From assembly GCF_003725695.1 (NCBI RefSeq), contig NZ_RJSE01000003.1, positions 343,127 through 407,126 of the forward strand: a stretch of DNA of 64,000 bases, written 5' to 3'. The stretch comes from Nocardioides marmoriginsengisoli (lineage in GTDB: Bacteria > Actinomycetota > Actinomycetes > Propionibacteriales > Nocardioidaceae). The position numbers and the translations under genes are program-made. This document shows positions 34,091 through 42,840 of this stretch, piece after piece (the first letter of the stretch is position 1; each line of letters begins with the position of its first letter). Below the pieces are notes generated by a model. It was not told where the DNA came from. It did not search any database and saw nothing but the letters and a program-made list of their open reading frames with translations.

Positions 34091-34969
34091 TCAGAACATC
34101 AACGTCGAGAAGGTCGCCGTCTGGCTGAAGCCCACCTTCGCGTACGCCGCCCGCGCGGGCGCGTTGTGCGCGTTGACGTAGAGCGAGACCGCGGGCGCGA
34201 TCTCGGCGAGCGCGTAGGCCACGACGGCGGCCATCCCGGACGCACCCACCCCGCGACCGCGGTGCTCCGGATCGACGTACACGCCCTGGACCTGGCACGC
34301 GAGCGGCGAGGCGCAGGCGATCTCGGCCTTGAACACCACCTTGCCGCCCTCGATCCGGGAGAACGACCAGCCCTTGTTGACCAGCTGGGTGACTCGCGCC
34401 CGGTAGAGGTTCCGGCCGCCGTCGGCCTCGGGCGAGACCCCGACCTCCTCGGTGTACATCGCGACGCAGGCCGGGTACAGCGTGTCGACCTCCTCGGGCG
34501 TCGTACGGCGCACGCCCGGGTCCGCAGCCACCAGCGGCGGCGTCGAGATCACCAGGTGCGGCTGGTCCCAGCGCTCGTCGCGGGCGGGCCCCCAGGCGTC
34601 GGCGAGGTCGCGCCACAACCAGCGCACCGACTCGGCAGGGCCGACGATCGTCGAGGAGAGCCGGCGTTGGCTCAGCGCCCGCTCGGCGAACGCGGCGCAG
34701 GCGTTCTCGCCGGCCTGGACCGGCACCAGGTTCGCGCCGACGTGGCACAGCGAGACCAGCGCGCTGTCCTCGATGTACCCCCACATCTGGCCGCCGAGCC
34801 AGCGCTGGTCCAGCTGGGTGATCCGGCTGCGGTAGTCCGCGAAGACGTTCGTGACCGGGTCGGCCTCCAGCACCGCCAGCGCCGCCGGCAGGTCCGCCGG
34901 GCCGAGGACGCGGACGACCCCCGGACGCGTCTGCGTCCGGTCGGCGTCCGGGCCTGGGGAGACGATCAC
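34091..34969 (-). CDS. GNAT acetyltransferase with N-terminal DUF4081 domain
   Basis: 292 residues from GTG 34969. Residues 1-140 match the DUF4081 region (PADLPAALAVLEADPVTNVFADYRSRI ... LGGQMWGYIEDSALVSLCHVGANLVPV). Residues 150-292 are a GNAT domain with the acetyl-CoA loop VQGVYVDPEHRGRGVGASGMAAVV and the late strand SLYVNAHNAPARAAYAKVGF. It is the positional equivalent of Rv2867c, near gcpE in mycobacteria; here the lipoprotein gene 35068-35772 separates it from ispG. Acceptor substrate unknown. TAGGCT (34976-34981, minus strand) lies 6 nt upstream of the start. Confidence 0.88.
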   Translation of the reverse strand: MIVSPGPDADRTQTRPGVVRVLGPADLPAALAVLEADPVTNVFADYRSRITQLDQRWLGGQMWGYIEDSALVSLCHVGANLVPVQAGENACAAFAERALSQRRLSSTIVGPAESVRWLWRDLADAWGPARDERWDQPHLVISTPPLVAADPGVRRTTPEEVDTLYPACVAMYTEEVGVSPEADGGRNLYRARVTQLVNKGWSFSRIEGGKVVFKAEIACASPLACQVQGVYVDPEHRGRGVGASGMAAVVAYALAEIAPAVSLYVNAHNAPARAAYAKVGFSQTATFSTLMF

Positions 34970-34975
34970 GTCGTG

Positions 34976-34981
34976 AGCCTA
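34976..34981 (-). promoter_or_regulatory. leaderless -10 (TAGGCT) of the GNAT gene
   Basis: TAGGCT on the minus strand, 6 nt (CACGAC) before the GTG start. Confidence 0.5.
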
Positions 34982-35055
34982 AAGGTTCCTCGCCGGTAGG
35001 CGTAGAGGCCCGCGATTCGGTCCTCCGAACACCCACCCGCGACACCGCCGACCGC

Positions 35056-35061
35056 TACCGT
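35056..35061 (+). promoter_or_regulatory. leaderless -10 (TACCGT) of the lipoprotein gene
   Basis: TACCGT, 6 nt (TGCCCC) before ATG 35068; no ribosome site. Confidence 0.5.
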
Positions 35062-35067
35062 TGCCCC

Positions 35068-35772
35068 ATGCCTCGTCCGCCGCTGGTCGCCGCCTCCGCG
35101 CTGGCGCTCGCGCTGACCTTCGGGGTCGGTGCCTGCAGCGCGGACGAGGACCCGCCTCAGGCGAAGACCTCCGCGCTGGAGCAGTGCCACGACCAGTGGG
35201 GCGAGGTCGCCGAGAGTGTCGTCGGCCTCGACACCGACCCGAACCCCTCGGCGCTGGCGAGCCGGTGGACGAGCGTGGTCGCAACGGTCGACTACTACCG
35301 GAACACGAAGACGGCGAAGGACTGCGAGACCCAGGTCGAGTCGCAGGTCAAGGCAATCACCCTGCTGCGCCAGTTCAGCGAGAAGCTCCGCCCCTACGAC
35401 ATGGCCTACCAGCTCGACCGGGTGAGCGCGTCGATCGACCTGTACCTGCACGAGCCGCTGCCGAAGCCTGCCCGCAACGAGAACGGCAAGCTGGTCAAGC
35501 CGCCGACGAAGGCCGTCGTCACTGCCGCGATCGGGACGCTCACCGCGCACGCGACGAACGCGAACGGCGAGCTGCAACCCGGCTGGGGCCAGCTCGCCTC
35601 GGTCGAGCTCACCGACGCGACCGCCGTCAAGACCGCCCTCGACGACCTCGACTTCCTGGCCCAGGACAGCCCGAGCTGGCGCCAGTGCGAGGCGGCGCTG
35701 CAGGTGCTCGTCGCCGCCGTACGGGCGCAGGAGGGCAGTGTCGGCGGTTCGACGCCGACCCCGACTCCCTAG
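35068..35772 (+). CDS. predicted lipoprotein of unknown function
   Basis: 234 residues from ATG 35068. Signal peptide [20 protein letters not shown] with lipobox VGAC (Cys about 23). The mature part is helical and polar ([17 protein letters not shown] ... [38 protein letters not shown]) and ends in a proline/threonine tail (GGSTPTPTP). No family is recognised. The stop TAG shares the palindrome CTAG with the stop of convergent ispG (35769-35772), so the two genes overlap by 4 bp tail to tail. Confidence 0.7.
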   Translation: MPRPPLVAASALALALTFGVGACSADEDPPQAKTSALEQCHDQWGEVAESVVGLDTDPNPSALASRWTSVVATVDYYRNTKTAKDCETQVESQVKAITLLRQFSEKLRPYDMAYQLDRVSASIDLYLHEPLPKPARNENGKLVKPPTKAVVTAAIGTLTAHATNANGELQPGWGQLASVELTDATAVKTALDDLDFLAQDSPSWRQCEAALQVLVAAVRAQEGSVGGSTPTPTP

Positions 35773-36920
35773 GAGACGGTGACCTCGGCGGAGGCGCCCT
35801 CGACGGGTTCCATCTCCTCGGCCAGTCGCATGGCCTCCTCGATCAGGGTCTCCACGATCATCGACTCGGGCACCGTCTTGATGACCTCGCCCTTGACGAA
35901 GATCTGACCCTTGCCGTTGCCCGACGCGACACCCAGGTCCGCCTCACGGGCCTCGCCGGGTCCGTTCACGACGCAGCCCATCACGGCCACCCGCAGCGGG
36001 ACCTCCATCCCCTCCAGACCGGCGGTGACCCGCTCGGCGAGGGTGTAGACGTCGACCTGGGCGCGACCGCAGGACGGGCAGGAGACGATCTCGAGCTTGC
36101 GCGGACGCAGGTTCAGCGACTGCAGGATCTGGATGCCGACCTTGACCTCTTCGACCGGCGGCGCGCTCAGGGACACCCGGATGGTGTCGCCGATGCCCTG
36201 CGAGAGCAGCGCGCCGAACGCGGTGGCGGACTTGATCGTGCCCTGGAACGCCGGGCCGGCCTCGGTCACGCCGAGGTGCAGCGGCCAGTCCCCCGCCTCG
36301 GCGAGCAGCTCGTAGGCGCGGACCATCACGACCGGGTCGTTGTGCTTGACCGAGATCTTGAAGTCGCGGAAGCCGTGCTCCTCGAAGAGCGACGCCTCCC
36401 ACTTCGCGGACTCGACCAGCGCCTCGGGCGTCGCCTTGCCGTACTTGGCGAGCAGCCGCGGGTCGAGTGAGCCGGCGTTGACGCCGATCCGGATCGAGGT
36501 GCCGTGGTCGGTGGCCGCGGCGGCGATCTCCTTGATCTGGTCGTCGAACTTCTTGATGTTGCCCGGGTTGACCCGGACGGCGGCGCACCCGGCCTCGATC
36601 GCCGCGAAGACGTACTTCGGCTGGAAGTGGATGTCGGCGATCACCGGGATCTGCGAGTGCTTCGCGATCTCCGGCAGCGCCTCGGCGTCGTCCTGGGACG
36701 GACAGGCGACCCGGACGATGTCGCAGCCGGTGGCGGTCAGCTCGGCGATCTGCTGCAGCGTCGCGTTCACGTCCGAGGTCAGCGTGGTCGTCATCGACTG
36801 CACCGAGACCGGCGACTCGCTGCCGACGCCGACCTTGCCGACCTTGATCTGGCGCGTCGTACGGCGCGGAGCCAGGACCGGCGGCGGTGCTGCGGGCATG
36901 CCGAGGGAGACCGATGTCAT
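35769..36920 (-). CDS. ispG: (E)-4-hydroxy-3-methylbut-2-enyl-diphosphate synthase, flavodoxin-dependent type
   Basis: 383 residues. Penultimate enzyme of the MEP isoprenoid pathway; a 4Fe-4S protein. The TIM-barrel part carries [34 protein letters not shown] and [12 protein letters not shown]. The cluster cysteines are in SCPSCGR near 280 and GCVVNGPGE near 320, the second followed by the conserved Glu. Starts at ATG 36920 with TAGGCT (36927-36932, minus strand) 6 nt upstream, so leaderless. dxr, another MEP gene, is two genes upstream, with the rip protease between, as in mycobacteria. Confidence 0.96.
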   Translation of the reverse strand: MTSVSLGMPAAPPPVLAPRRTTRQIKVGKVGVGSESPVSVQSMTTTLTSDVNATLQQIAELTATGCDIVRVACPSQDDAEALPEIAKHSQIPVIADIHFQPKYVFAAIEAGCAAVRVNPGNIKKFDDQIKEIAAAATDHGTSIRIGVNAGSLDPRLLAKYGKATPEALVESAKWEASLFEEHGFRDFKISVKHNDPVVMVRAYELLAEAGDWPLHLGVTEAGPAFQGTIKSATAFGALLSQGIGDTIRVSLSAPPVEEVKVGIQILQSLNLRPRKLEIVSCPSCGRAQVDVYTLAERVTAGLEGMEVPLRVAVMGCVVNGPGEAREADLGVASGNGKGQIFVKGEVIKTVPESMIVETLIEEAMRLAEEMEPVEGASAEVTVS

Positions 36921-36926
36921 GGGACC

Positions 36927-36932
36927 AGCCTA
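36927..36932 (-). promoter_or_regulatory. leaderless -10 (TAGGCT) of ispG
   Basis: TAGGCT on the minus strand, 6 nt (GGTCCC) before the ATG; it implies that ispG can be transcribed independently of rip-dxr. Confidence 0.5.
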
Positions 36933-36949
36933 CCGGCGCTCGGGAAGGC

Positions 36950-38248
36950 TCAGAGACCGGTGTTGACCGGGACGATCAGGTCGGCGACGACCAGCAGCGC
37001 CGTCATCAGCAGCAGCAGCCCCGCGACGACGTACGTCACCGGCAGCAGCTTCGCGACGTCGAAGTGCCCGGGGTCGCGGCGACCGAAGAGCCGGGCGAAG
37101 CCGCGTCGTACCGCCTCGTAGAGGGCGCCCGCGATGTGCCCGCCGTCGAGCGGCAGCAGCGGCACGAAGTTGAACATGCCGACGAACAGGTTGACGCTGG
37201 CCAGGATCGAGACCAGCAGAGTGACCCGGGTGCCCGCGTCGAGGCGGTCGTCCGAGGTCACCTCGCCGGCGAAGCGGCTCACGCCGAGCACGCTCTGGGG
37301 GCTCTCCGGGTCGCGGTCCTGCTGGCCGACCACGGCCTTGGCGACGCCCCACAGCTTCTGCGGGAGCTGGCCCAGCGCCTGCACGGTCTGGCCGGTGTAG
37401 TCCCCCATCTGCTGGAGGGTGAAGATCGGACCCTTGGAGACGTTCTCGGCGAGCGGACTGATGCCGAGGTAGCCGACGTCGACGGTCTTGGTCGAGTCGC
37501 CCGACGTGGGCACCGTGTTCAGCAGCGTCGTCGCCGTCAGGGTGAGCCGCTCGCCGTCCCGGATGACGTCGATCGCGACCTTCTGCTCCGGGGTCGCCCG
37601 GATCAGCTTCTGCAACTGGTCGTAGGAGGTGATCCGGGTGCCGTTGAAGCCGACGATCTCGTCGCCGACCTTCATGCCCGCCAGCTTGCTCGGAGCGACC
37701 GGGTCGCTCGTCGTGCACTTCGGCGCCGGCTTGTCCGGCAGCACCGCGACCACGCAGTCCGGGATCGTGGCGACCTTGGTGGTCGTCTCGGAGACCCCGT
37801 GGAACCAGAACACGGCACCGAACAGGAAGAACGCGATCACCAGGTTCACCGTGGGGCCACCGGCCATCACGATGACCTTCTTCCACCAGGGCAGCCGGTA
37901 GAACATCCGGTGCTCGTCACCGGGACGCACCAGCTCGGCCTCGGCGGCCCGGGCGTCGGAGATCAGCCGCCCGAAGGTGCTGTCCTTGGCCGGGGTCGAC
38001 GGGTCGCTCGGGGGGAGCATCCCGACGAGCTTGACGAAACCGCCGAGCGGGAACGCCTTGACGCCGTACTCGGTGTCACCGCGCTTGGTCGACCACAGGG
38101 TCTTCCCGAAGCCGACGAAGAACTGCGGAACCCGGACGCCGAAGCGCTTCGCGGGCAGCATGTGGCCGCACTCGTGCAAGGCGATCGAGATGGCCAGGCC
38201 GACCACGATCACCAGCACGCCGAGCACGTACAACAGCACGGTCATCAA
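36950..38248 (-). CDS. site-2 zinc metalloprotease (Rip1/RseP family)
   Basis: 432 residues. Intramembrane protease that cuts anti-sigma factors or other membrane substrates. Zinc motif H25-E26-C-G-H29 in the first membrane segment; the second half-site is [16 protein letters not shown] near 390. A PDZ domain lies between ([26 protein letters not shown]). Four hydrophobic segments are visible. The ATG overlaps the dxr stop by 4 nt, so it is translated with dxr, matching Rip1 (Rv2869c) in gene order. Anti-sigma substrates are not encoded nearby. Confidence 0.93.
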   Translation of the reverse strand: MMTVLLYVLGVLVIVVGLAISIALHECGHMLPAKRFGVRVPQFFVGFGKTLWSTKRGDTEYGVKAFPLGGFVKLVGMLPPSDPSTPAKDSTFGRLISDARAAEAELVRPGDEHRMFYRLPWWKKVIVMAGGPTVNLVIAFFLFGAVFWFHGVSETTTKVATIPDCVVAVLPDKPAPKCTTSDPVAPSKLAGMKVGDEIVGFNGTRITSYDQLQKLIRATPEQKVAIDVIRDGERLTLTATTLLNTVPTSGDSTKTVDVGYLGISPLAENVSKGPIFTLQQMGDYTGQTVQALGQLPQKLWGVAKAVVGQQDRDPESPQSVLGVSRFAGEVTSDDRLDAGTRVTLLVSILASVNLFVGMFNFVPLLPLDGGHIAGALYEAVRRGFARLFGRRDPGHFDVAKLLPVTYVVAGLLLLMTALLVVADLIVPVNTGL

Positions 38249-39363
38249 TTCTTCTCCAGCAGACGGGCGACCTCGCGGCGAGCCCAGGCGTCGGCCTCGA
38301 GCACGTCTTCGACGGTGAGGTTCGTTCCCGACGAGCGTACGTCGTTCCCGGTCGAACCGCCTGCCCGAAGATCAAGAATTGCCCCAATTGTGTCCACGAT
38401 GCCGAGAAACGGCAGCCGCCCCGCGCGGAACGCTGCGACGCACTCCTCGTTGGCGGCGTTGTAGACCGCCGGTGCGGTGCCGCCGGCGGTGCCGGCCGCA
38501 CGGGCCAGCCGGACCGACGGGAACGCCTCGTCGTCGAGCGGGAAGAACTCCCAGGTCTGGGCGCTGGTCCAGTCGACCGCCGGCGCCACGTCGTCGAGAC
38601 GGTCCGGCCAGGCCATCCCGAGCGCGATCGGGATCAGCATCGTCGGCGGCGAGGCCTGCGCAATCGTCGACCCGTCGACGAACTCGACCATCGAGTGCAC
38701 CACCGAGGTGGGGTGCACGACCACGTCGATCCGGTCGAACGGGATCCCGAAGAGCAGGTGCGCCTCGATCACCTCCAGGCCCTTGTTGACCAGGGTCGCG
38801 GAGTTGATCGTGACCACCGGTCCCATGTCCCAGGTCGGGTGGTTCAGCGCCTCGTCGACCGAGACCGACGCGAGGTCGGCCCGGGTGCGGCCGCGGAACG
38901 GTCCCCCGCTCGCGGTCAGCACCAACCTGCGGACCTCGGCGGCCGACCCGGAGCGCAGGCACTGGGCGAGCGCGCTGTGCTCGCTGTCGACCGGCACGAT
39001 CTGGCCCGGCCGTGCCCGCGAGGTCACCGCCGAGCCGCCCATGATCAGCGACTCCTTGTTGGCCAGCGCCAGGGTGTTGCCGGCGTCCAGGGCCGCGACG
39101 GTCGGACGCAGGCCGACGGCCCCGGTGATCCCGTTGAGGACGACGTCGACCTCCAGCGAGGCCGCCTCGACCGAGGCGCTCTCCCCCAACCCGCAGAATC
39201 CGGGGGCGAACTCGGCCACCTGCGCGTCGTACAGGTCCCGGTTCGAGCCACCGGCCGTCAACCCCACCACCCGGAACCGATCCGGGTTGGCCCGTACGAC
39301 GTCCAGCGCCTGAGTCCCGATCGATCCGGTCGAACCCAGGATCACTACATCGCGTCTGCTCAC
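38245..39363 (-). CDS. dxr: 1-deoxy-D-xylulose-5-phosphate reductoisomerase
   Basis: 372 residues. Second step of the MEP pathway, NADPH-dependent. N-terminal [15 protein letters not shown] binds [18 protein letters not shown] and [13 protein letters not shown] carry the metal-binding and substrate residues; [24 protein letters not shown] is conserved. GTG start at 39363; AAGAAT lies 6 nt upstream and could act as a weak leaderless -10. First gene of a dxr-rip pair, with ispG just beyond. Confidence 0.96.
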   Translation of the reverse strand: MSRRDVVILGSTGSIGTQALDVVRANPDRFRVVGLTAGGSNRDLYDAQVAEFAPGFCGLGESASVEAASLEVDVVLNGITGAVGLRPTVAALDAGNTLALANKESLIMGGSAVTSRARPGQIVPVDSEHSALAQCLRSGSAAEVRRLVLTASGGPFRGRTRADLASVSVDEALNHPTWDMGPVVTINSATLVNKGLEVIEAHLLFGIPFDRIDVVVHPTSVVHSMVEFVDGSTIAQASPPTMLIPIALGMAWPDRLDDVAPAVDWTSAQTWEFFPLDDEAFPSVRLARAAGTAGGTAPAVYNAANEECVAAFRAGRLPFLGIVDTIGAILDLRAGGSTGNDVRSSGTNLTVEDVLEADAWARREVARLLEKN

Positions 39364-39399
39364 CGGAGCATTCTTCCAAACCCCGAAAGGCGAGGCGGA

Positions 39400-40866
39400 C
39401 TAGGCGGGGAAGGCGACGTACTTGGTCTCCAGGTACTCCGCGATCCCCTCGTTGCCGCCCTCCCGGCCGGTCCCGGACTGCTTGACGCCTCCGAACGGCG
39501 CGCCGGCGTTCGAGACGATGCCCTGGTTGAGGCCGATCATCCCGGTCTCCAGTGCCTCGCAGACCTTGAAGGCCCGGCCGAGGTCGCGGGTGAACACGTA
39601 GGCGACCAGCCCGTACTCGGTGCGGTTGGCCGCCGCGATCGCCTCCTCGTCGGTCGCGAAAGTGGCGATCGGGGCGACCGGGCCGAAGATCTCCTCGTTC
39701 AGCACCTGCGCCTCGGCCGGTACGCCGGTGAGCACGGTCGGGGCGTAGAAGTAGCCGGCGCCGTCGCCCTTCGTCCCGCCAGTGACCACGGTCGCACCGC
39801 GGGCCACCGCGTCGTCGACGAGCTCGGCGACCTTGTCGCGCTGGACGGCGTCGATCAGCGGCCCGACGTCGGTGCCGGCCTCGGTGCCCCGGCCGACGGC
39901 GAGAGCGCCCATCCGGGCGGCGAGCTTCGCGGCGAACTCCTCGGCCACCGACTCGTGCACGTGGAACCGGTTGGCCGACGTGCAGGCCTCGCCCATGTTC
40001 CGCATCTTGGCCAGCATCGCGCCGTCGACCGCGGCGTCCAGGTCCGCATCGGCGAAGACCAGGAACGGAGCGTTGCCGCCGAGCTCCATCGAGACCTTGA
40101 GCACCTGGTCGGCGGCCTGCGCGATCAGCTTCTTGCCGACCTCGGTGGAACCGGTGAAGGAGAGCTTGCGCAGGCGCGGGTCGCCGATGATCGGTTCCGA
40201 GACCGCCGACGAGCTGGTCGCGGTGATCACGTTGAGGACCCCTGGCGGCAGACCGCACTCCTCGAGCACCTTCGCCAGCGCGAGCATCGACAGCGGGGTC
40301 TGCTGCGCCGGCTTGACCACCATCGTGCACCCGGCCGCGATCGCCGGACCGATCTTCCGGGTCCCCATCGCGTTCGGGAAATTCCACGGCGTGATGAAGT
40401 AGCAGGGACCGACCGGCTGCCGCATCACCAGCACCCGGCTGGCTCCGTTGCCGCTGGTCTTGTAGTAGCCGTCGAGCCGCAGCGCCTCGCCGGAGAACCA
40501 GCGGAAGAACTCAGCCGCGTACGCGAGCTCGCCCCGGGACTCGGCGAGCGCCTTGCCCATCTCCAGCGTCATCAGCAGCGCCAGCTCCTCGGACCGCTCG
40601 CCGAGTGCCAGGAAGGCGCGGTGCAGGATCTCGGAGCGCTCGTTCGGCGGGGTCGCGGCCCAGCCCGGCTGCGCGGCGACCGCGGCGTCGAGCGCGGCGC
40701 GGGCGTCGTCGGGCGTGGCATCGGCGATCTCGCAGAGGGTCAGGCCGGTGGCCGGATCCTCGACGCCGAAGGTCGCTCCGCCGGAGGCGTCGCGCCACTC
40801 CCCGGCGATCAGCAGCTGCTTCGGTACGGCGCTCAGGACGGACTGCTCGGTGGGCACACTGGTCAT
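39400..40866 (-). CDS. NAD(P)-dependent succinate-semialdehyde dehydrogenase-like enzyme
   Basis: 488 residues from ATG 40866, with AAGGTG 6 nt upstream; an in-frame GTG at 40875 is less well placed. Aldehyde dehydrogenase fold: PWNFPNAMGTRKIGPAIAAGCTMVVKPA, the general base in MELGGNAPFLVF and the nucleophile Cys in NMGEACTSANRF. The overall pattern (LTLEMGKALAESRGE, FRWFSGEALRLDG) fits the GabD subgroup. No GABA aminotransferase is adjacent, so other aldehydes are possible. Confidence 0.85.
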   Translation of the reverse strand: MTSVPTEQSVLSAVPKQLLIAGEWRDASGGATFGVEDPATGLTLCEIADATPDDARAALDAAVAAQPGWAATPPNERSEILHRAFLALGERSEELALLMTLEMGKALAESRGELAYAAEFFRWFSGEALRLDGYYKTSGNGASRVLVMRQPVGPCYFITPWNFPNAMGTRKIGPAIAAGCTMVVKPAQQTPLSMLALAKVLEECGLPPGVLNVITATSSSAVSEPIIGDPRLRKLSFTGSTEVGKKLIAQAADQVLKVSMELGGNAPFLVFADADLDAAVDGAMLAKMRNMGEACTSANRFHVHESVAEEFAAKLAARMGALAVGRGTEAGTDVGPLIDAVQRDKVAELVDDAVARGATVVTGGTKGDGAGYFYAPTVLTGVPAEAQVLNEEIFGPVAPIATFATDEEAIAAANRTEYGLVAYVFTRDLGRAFKVCEALETGMIGLNQGIVSNAGAPFGGVKQSGTGREGGNEGIAEYLETKYVAFPA

Positions 40867-40877
40867 GCTGATCACCT

Positions 40878-40883
40878 TAGAGT
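40878..40883 (+). promoter_or_regulatory. leaderless -10 (TAGAGT) of the BtuF-like gene
   Basis: TAGAGT, 6 nt (CGTCGT) before GTG 40890. It lies in the 23-bp gap shared with the divergent aldehyde dehydrogenase gene. Confidence 0.5.
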
Positions 40884-40889
40884 CGTCGT

Positions 40890-41744
40890 GTGCGCATCGT
40901 CAGCCTGCTCCCGTCGACCACCGAGATCCTGTTCGCGATCGGTGCCGGTGGCGACGTGGTCGGCGTGACCTTCGAGTGCGACTTCCCCGCCGAGGCGCGG
41001 TCCCGCAGGATCGTCTCGACCTCGGCGATGCCCGAGGGCCTGACCCCGGCGGAGATCGACGCGTTCGTGGTCGCCGCGATGGCCCGGGGCGACGACCTCT
41101 ACCACCTCGACGCGGGCGCGCTGCGCGGCCTGGACGCCGACCTGGTGGTGACCCAGGACCTCTGCGCCGTCTGCGCGGTGGACGTCTCGGTCGTCGACGA
41201 GGCGCTCGCCCACCTCGGCTGCACGGCGGACGTGCTCACCATCGACCCGTACACCCTGGGCGAGGTCTTCGACTCGATCGAGACCCTCGGCGCCGCGACC
41301 GGCCACCTCGGCGAGGCCCGGGCCCTCGTCCTCGACCAGCGCGCCCGGCTCGACGCGGTGGCGGCCCGGATCGCCGGGCGGAGCAGGCCCCGGGTGATGT
41401 TCCTGGAGTGGACCGACCCGCCGTTCGCTCCGGGGCACTGGATCCCGGAGATGATCCGGCTGGCCGGCGGCGAGCCGCTGCTCGCCACCCCCGGCGCGAA
41501 GTCCGAGCGGGTGACCTGGGAGCAGGTGCACGAGGCCGCTCCCGAGGTCGTGATCGTCGCGCCGTGCGGGTACGACCGGGCCGGCTCCGCCGCGCTGGCC
41601 GACGCCCTGGTGGCGACCGGGGTGCTTCCCGCCGGCGTCCCGGTGCACGCCGTCGACGCCAACGCCTCCTGGGCACGACCGGGGACGCGGCTCGTGGACG
41701 GCGTCGAGGAGCTCGCGACCCTGCTGCACCGTAGCCGCGAATAA
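40890..41744 (+). CDS. BtuF-like cobalamin-binding protein without signal peptide
   Basis: 284 residues from GTG 40890. Type III periplasmic-binding fold: RIVSLLPSTTEILFAIGAGGDVVGVTFECDFP, LDADLVVTQDLCAVCAVD, and FLEWTDPPFAPGHWIPEMIRLAGGEPLL are the usual family stretches. It has neither signal peptide nor lipobox, and no ABC permease or ATPase is adjacent. It is therefore probably cytosolic, perhaps a cobalamin or corrinoid chaperone or sensor; the ligand is unproven. An upstream start adding a signal is impossible because the divergent gene begins 23 bp away. Confidence 0.8.
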   Translation: MRIVSLLPSTTEILFAIGAGGDVVGVTFECDFPAEARSRRIVSTSAMPEGLTPAEIDAFVVAAMARGDDLYHLDAGALRGLDADLVVTQDLCAVCAVDVSVVDEALAHLGCTADVLTIDPYTLGEVFDSIETLGAATGHLGEARALVLDQRARLDAVAARIAGRSRPRVMFLEWTDPPFAPGHWIPEMIRLAGGEPLLATPGAKSERVTWEQVHEAAPEVVIVAPCGYDRAGSAALADALVATGVLPAGVPVHAVDANASWARPGTRLVDGVEELATLLHRSRE

Positions 41745-41884
41745 CCCGTTGCCCCGCCGCGGCCGGTCCGTCACCATGGTGCTGCGGCTGATCGGTCGCC
41801 CCGTACTCCGGAGAAGGGAGCGTGACATGTACGTCGCTGTTGTCGGCCTGCCCGCCGCCCCTTCCCTTTCTTCCCGGAGTACTC

Positions 41885-42745
41885 ATGACTACGCACGATC
41901 CGGCGTCTCCCGACGCTGACTTCTCCACCCTCGACCCGGCCTTCGAGTTCGACTACGTCGCGATCGACGATCCGACCGACGGCGGCCGGTTCACCCGGTA
42001 CTGGGACCTGGAGCCGCTCCAGCGCGGCCCGCAGCCGGTCCCGGACTGGCTCGTCACCGACCGCGCGGCGGTCGAGCACGAGCTCGGCATCCTGAAGACC
42101 GGCAAGGAGGCCGAGGTCTTCCTGCTGGAACGGTCGGTCCCGGCGACGGGCGCCTCGTGCGTGCTCGCCGCCAAGCGCTACCGCGGCGAGGACCACCGCG
42201 ACTTCCACCGCAACGACGGCTACACCCAGGGCCGCCGGGTCCGCGACACCCGCGTCACCCGGGCGATGGCCAAGAAGAGCAGCTTCGGCCGCCAGGTCGC
42301 CGCCGGTCAGTGGGCCGGCGCCGAGTGGGAGTCGCTGAAGCGCTGCTACGAGCTCGGGGTTCCGGTCCCCTACCCGGTGCAGATCGACGGCACCGAGATC
42401 CTGATGGAGCTGATCACCGTGGACGGCGAGGCCGCGCCGCGGCTGGCGAACACCCGGCCGGAGCGCGCGCTGCTCGAGGACTGGTTCGACCAGCTGCGTT
42501 CCGCGATGGTCACGCTGGCCGAGCGCGGGCTCGCCCATGGTGACCTGTCGCCGTACAACATCCTCGCCGCGGGCGAGCGCCTGGTGATCATCGACCTGCC
42601 GCAGATGGTCGACGTGGTCGCCAATCCCCAAGGGTCGGAGTTCCTGATGCGCGACTGCCACAACGTCTGCACCTGGTTCGTCCGCCGAGGCCTCGAGGTC
42701 GACGAGCACGAGCTCTTCGCCGAGCTCCTCGCCGCCTCCTGGTGA
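41885..42745 (+). CDS. RIO-type serine/threonine kinase
   Basis: 286 residues from ATG 41885, preceded by GGAG. RIO family motifs: KTGKEAEVFLLE at 71-82 as the nucleotide loop, Lys97 in AAKRYR, catalytic loop HGDLSPYN with Asp220 and Asn225, and metal-binding Asp237 in IIDLPQ. RIO kinases are best known from eukaryotic and archaeal ribosome assembly; bacterial members occur sporadically and their targets are unknown. The N-terminal 45 residues are acidic. The stop is at the edge of a repeat cluster (42746-42840). A long gap from 41745 to 41884 separates it from the BtuF-like gene and shows no terminator. Confidence 0.88.
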   Translation: MTTHDPASPDADFSTLDPAFEFDYVAIDDPTDGGRFTRYWDLEPLQRGPQPVPDWLVTDRAAVEHELGILKTGKEAEVFLLERSVPATGASCVLAAKRYRGEDHRDFHRNDGYTQGRRVRDTRVTRAMAKKSSFGRQVAAGQWAGAEWESLKRCYELGVPVPYPVQIDGTEILMELITVDGEAAPRLANTRPERALLEDWFDQLRSAMVTLAERGLAHGDLSPYNILAAGERLVIIDLPQMVDVVANPQGSEFLMRDCHNVCTWFVRRGLEVDEHELFAELLAASW

Positions 42746-42840
42746 CGTTGAGTAGGCCCGTTTGATGCTTGAGTGGGCCCCTTTCGTCTCTCTCGACGGA
42801 ATCTCGGGCCTACTCAACGTGCAGAACGGGCCTACTCAAC
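42746..42840. repeat. cluster of GTTGAGTAGGCCCG repeats in both orientations
   Basis: CGTTGAGTAGGCCCG at 42746-42760 and its exact complement CGGGCCTACTCAACG at 42805-42819 form a 15-bp inverted repeat with a 44-nt spacer. A second inverted copy lies at 42827-42840 and a degenerate direct copy, TTGAGTGGGCCC, at 42769-42780. The element fills the gap between convergent genes and includes the glycosyltransferase stop codon. It could fold as a bidirectional terminator. Confidence 0.75.
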
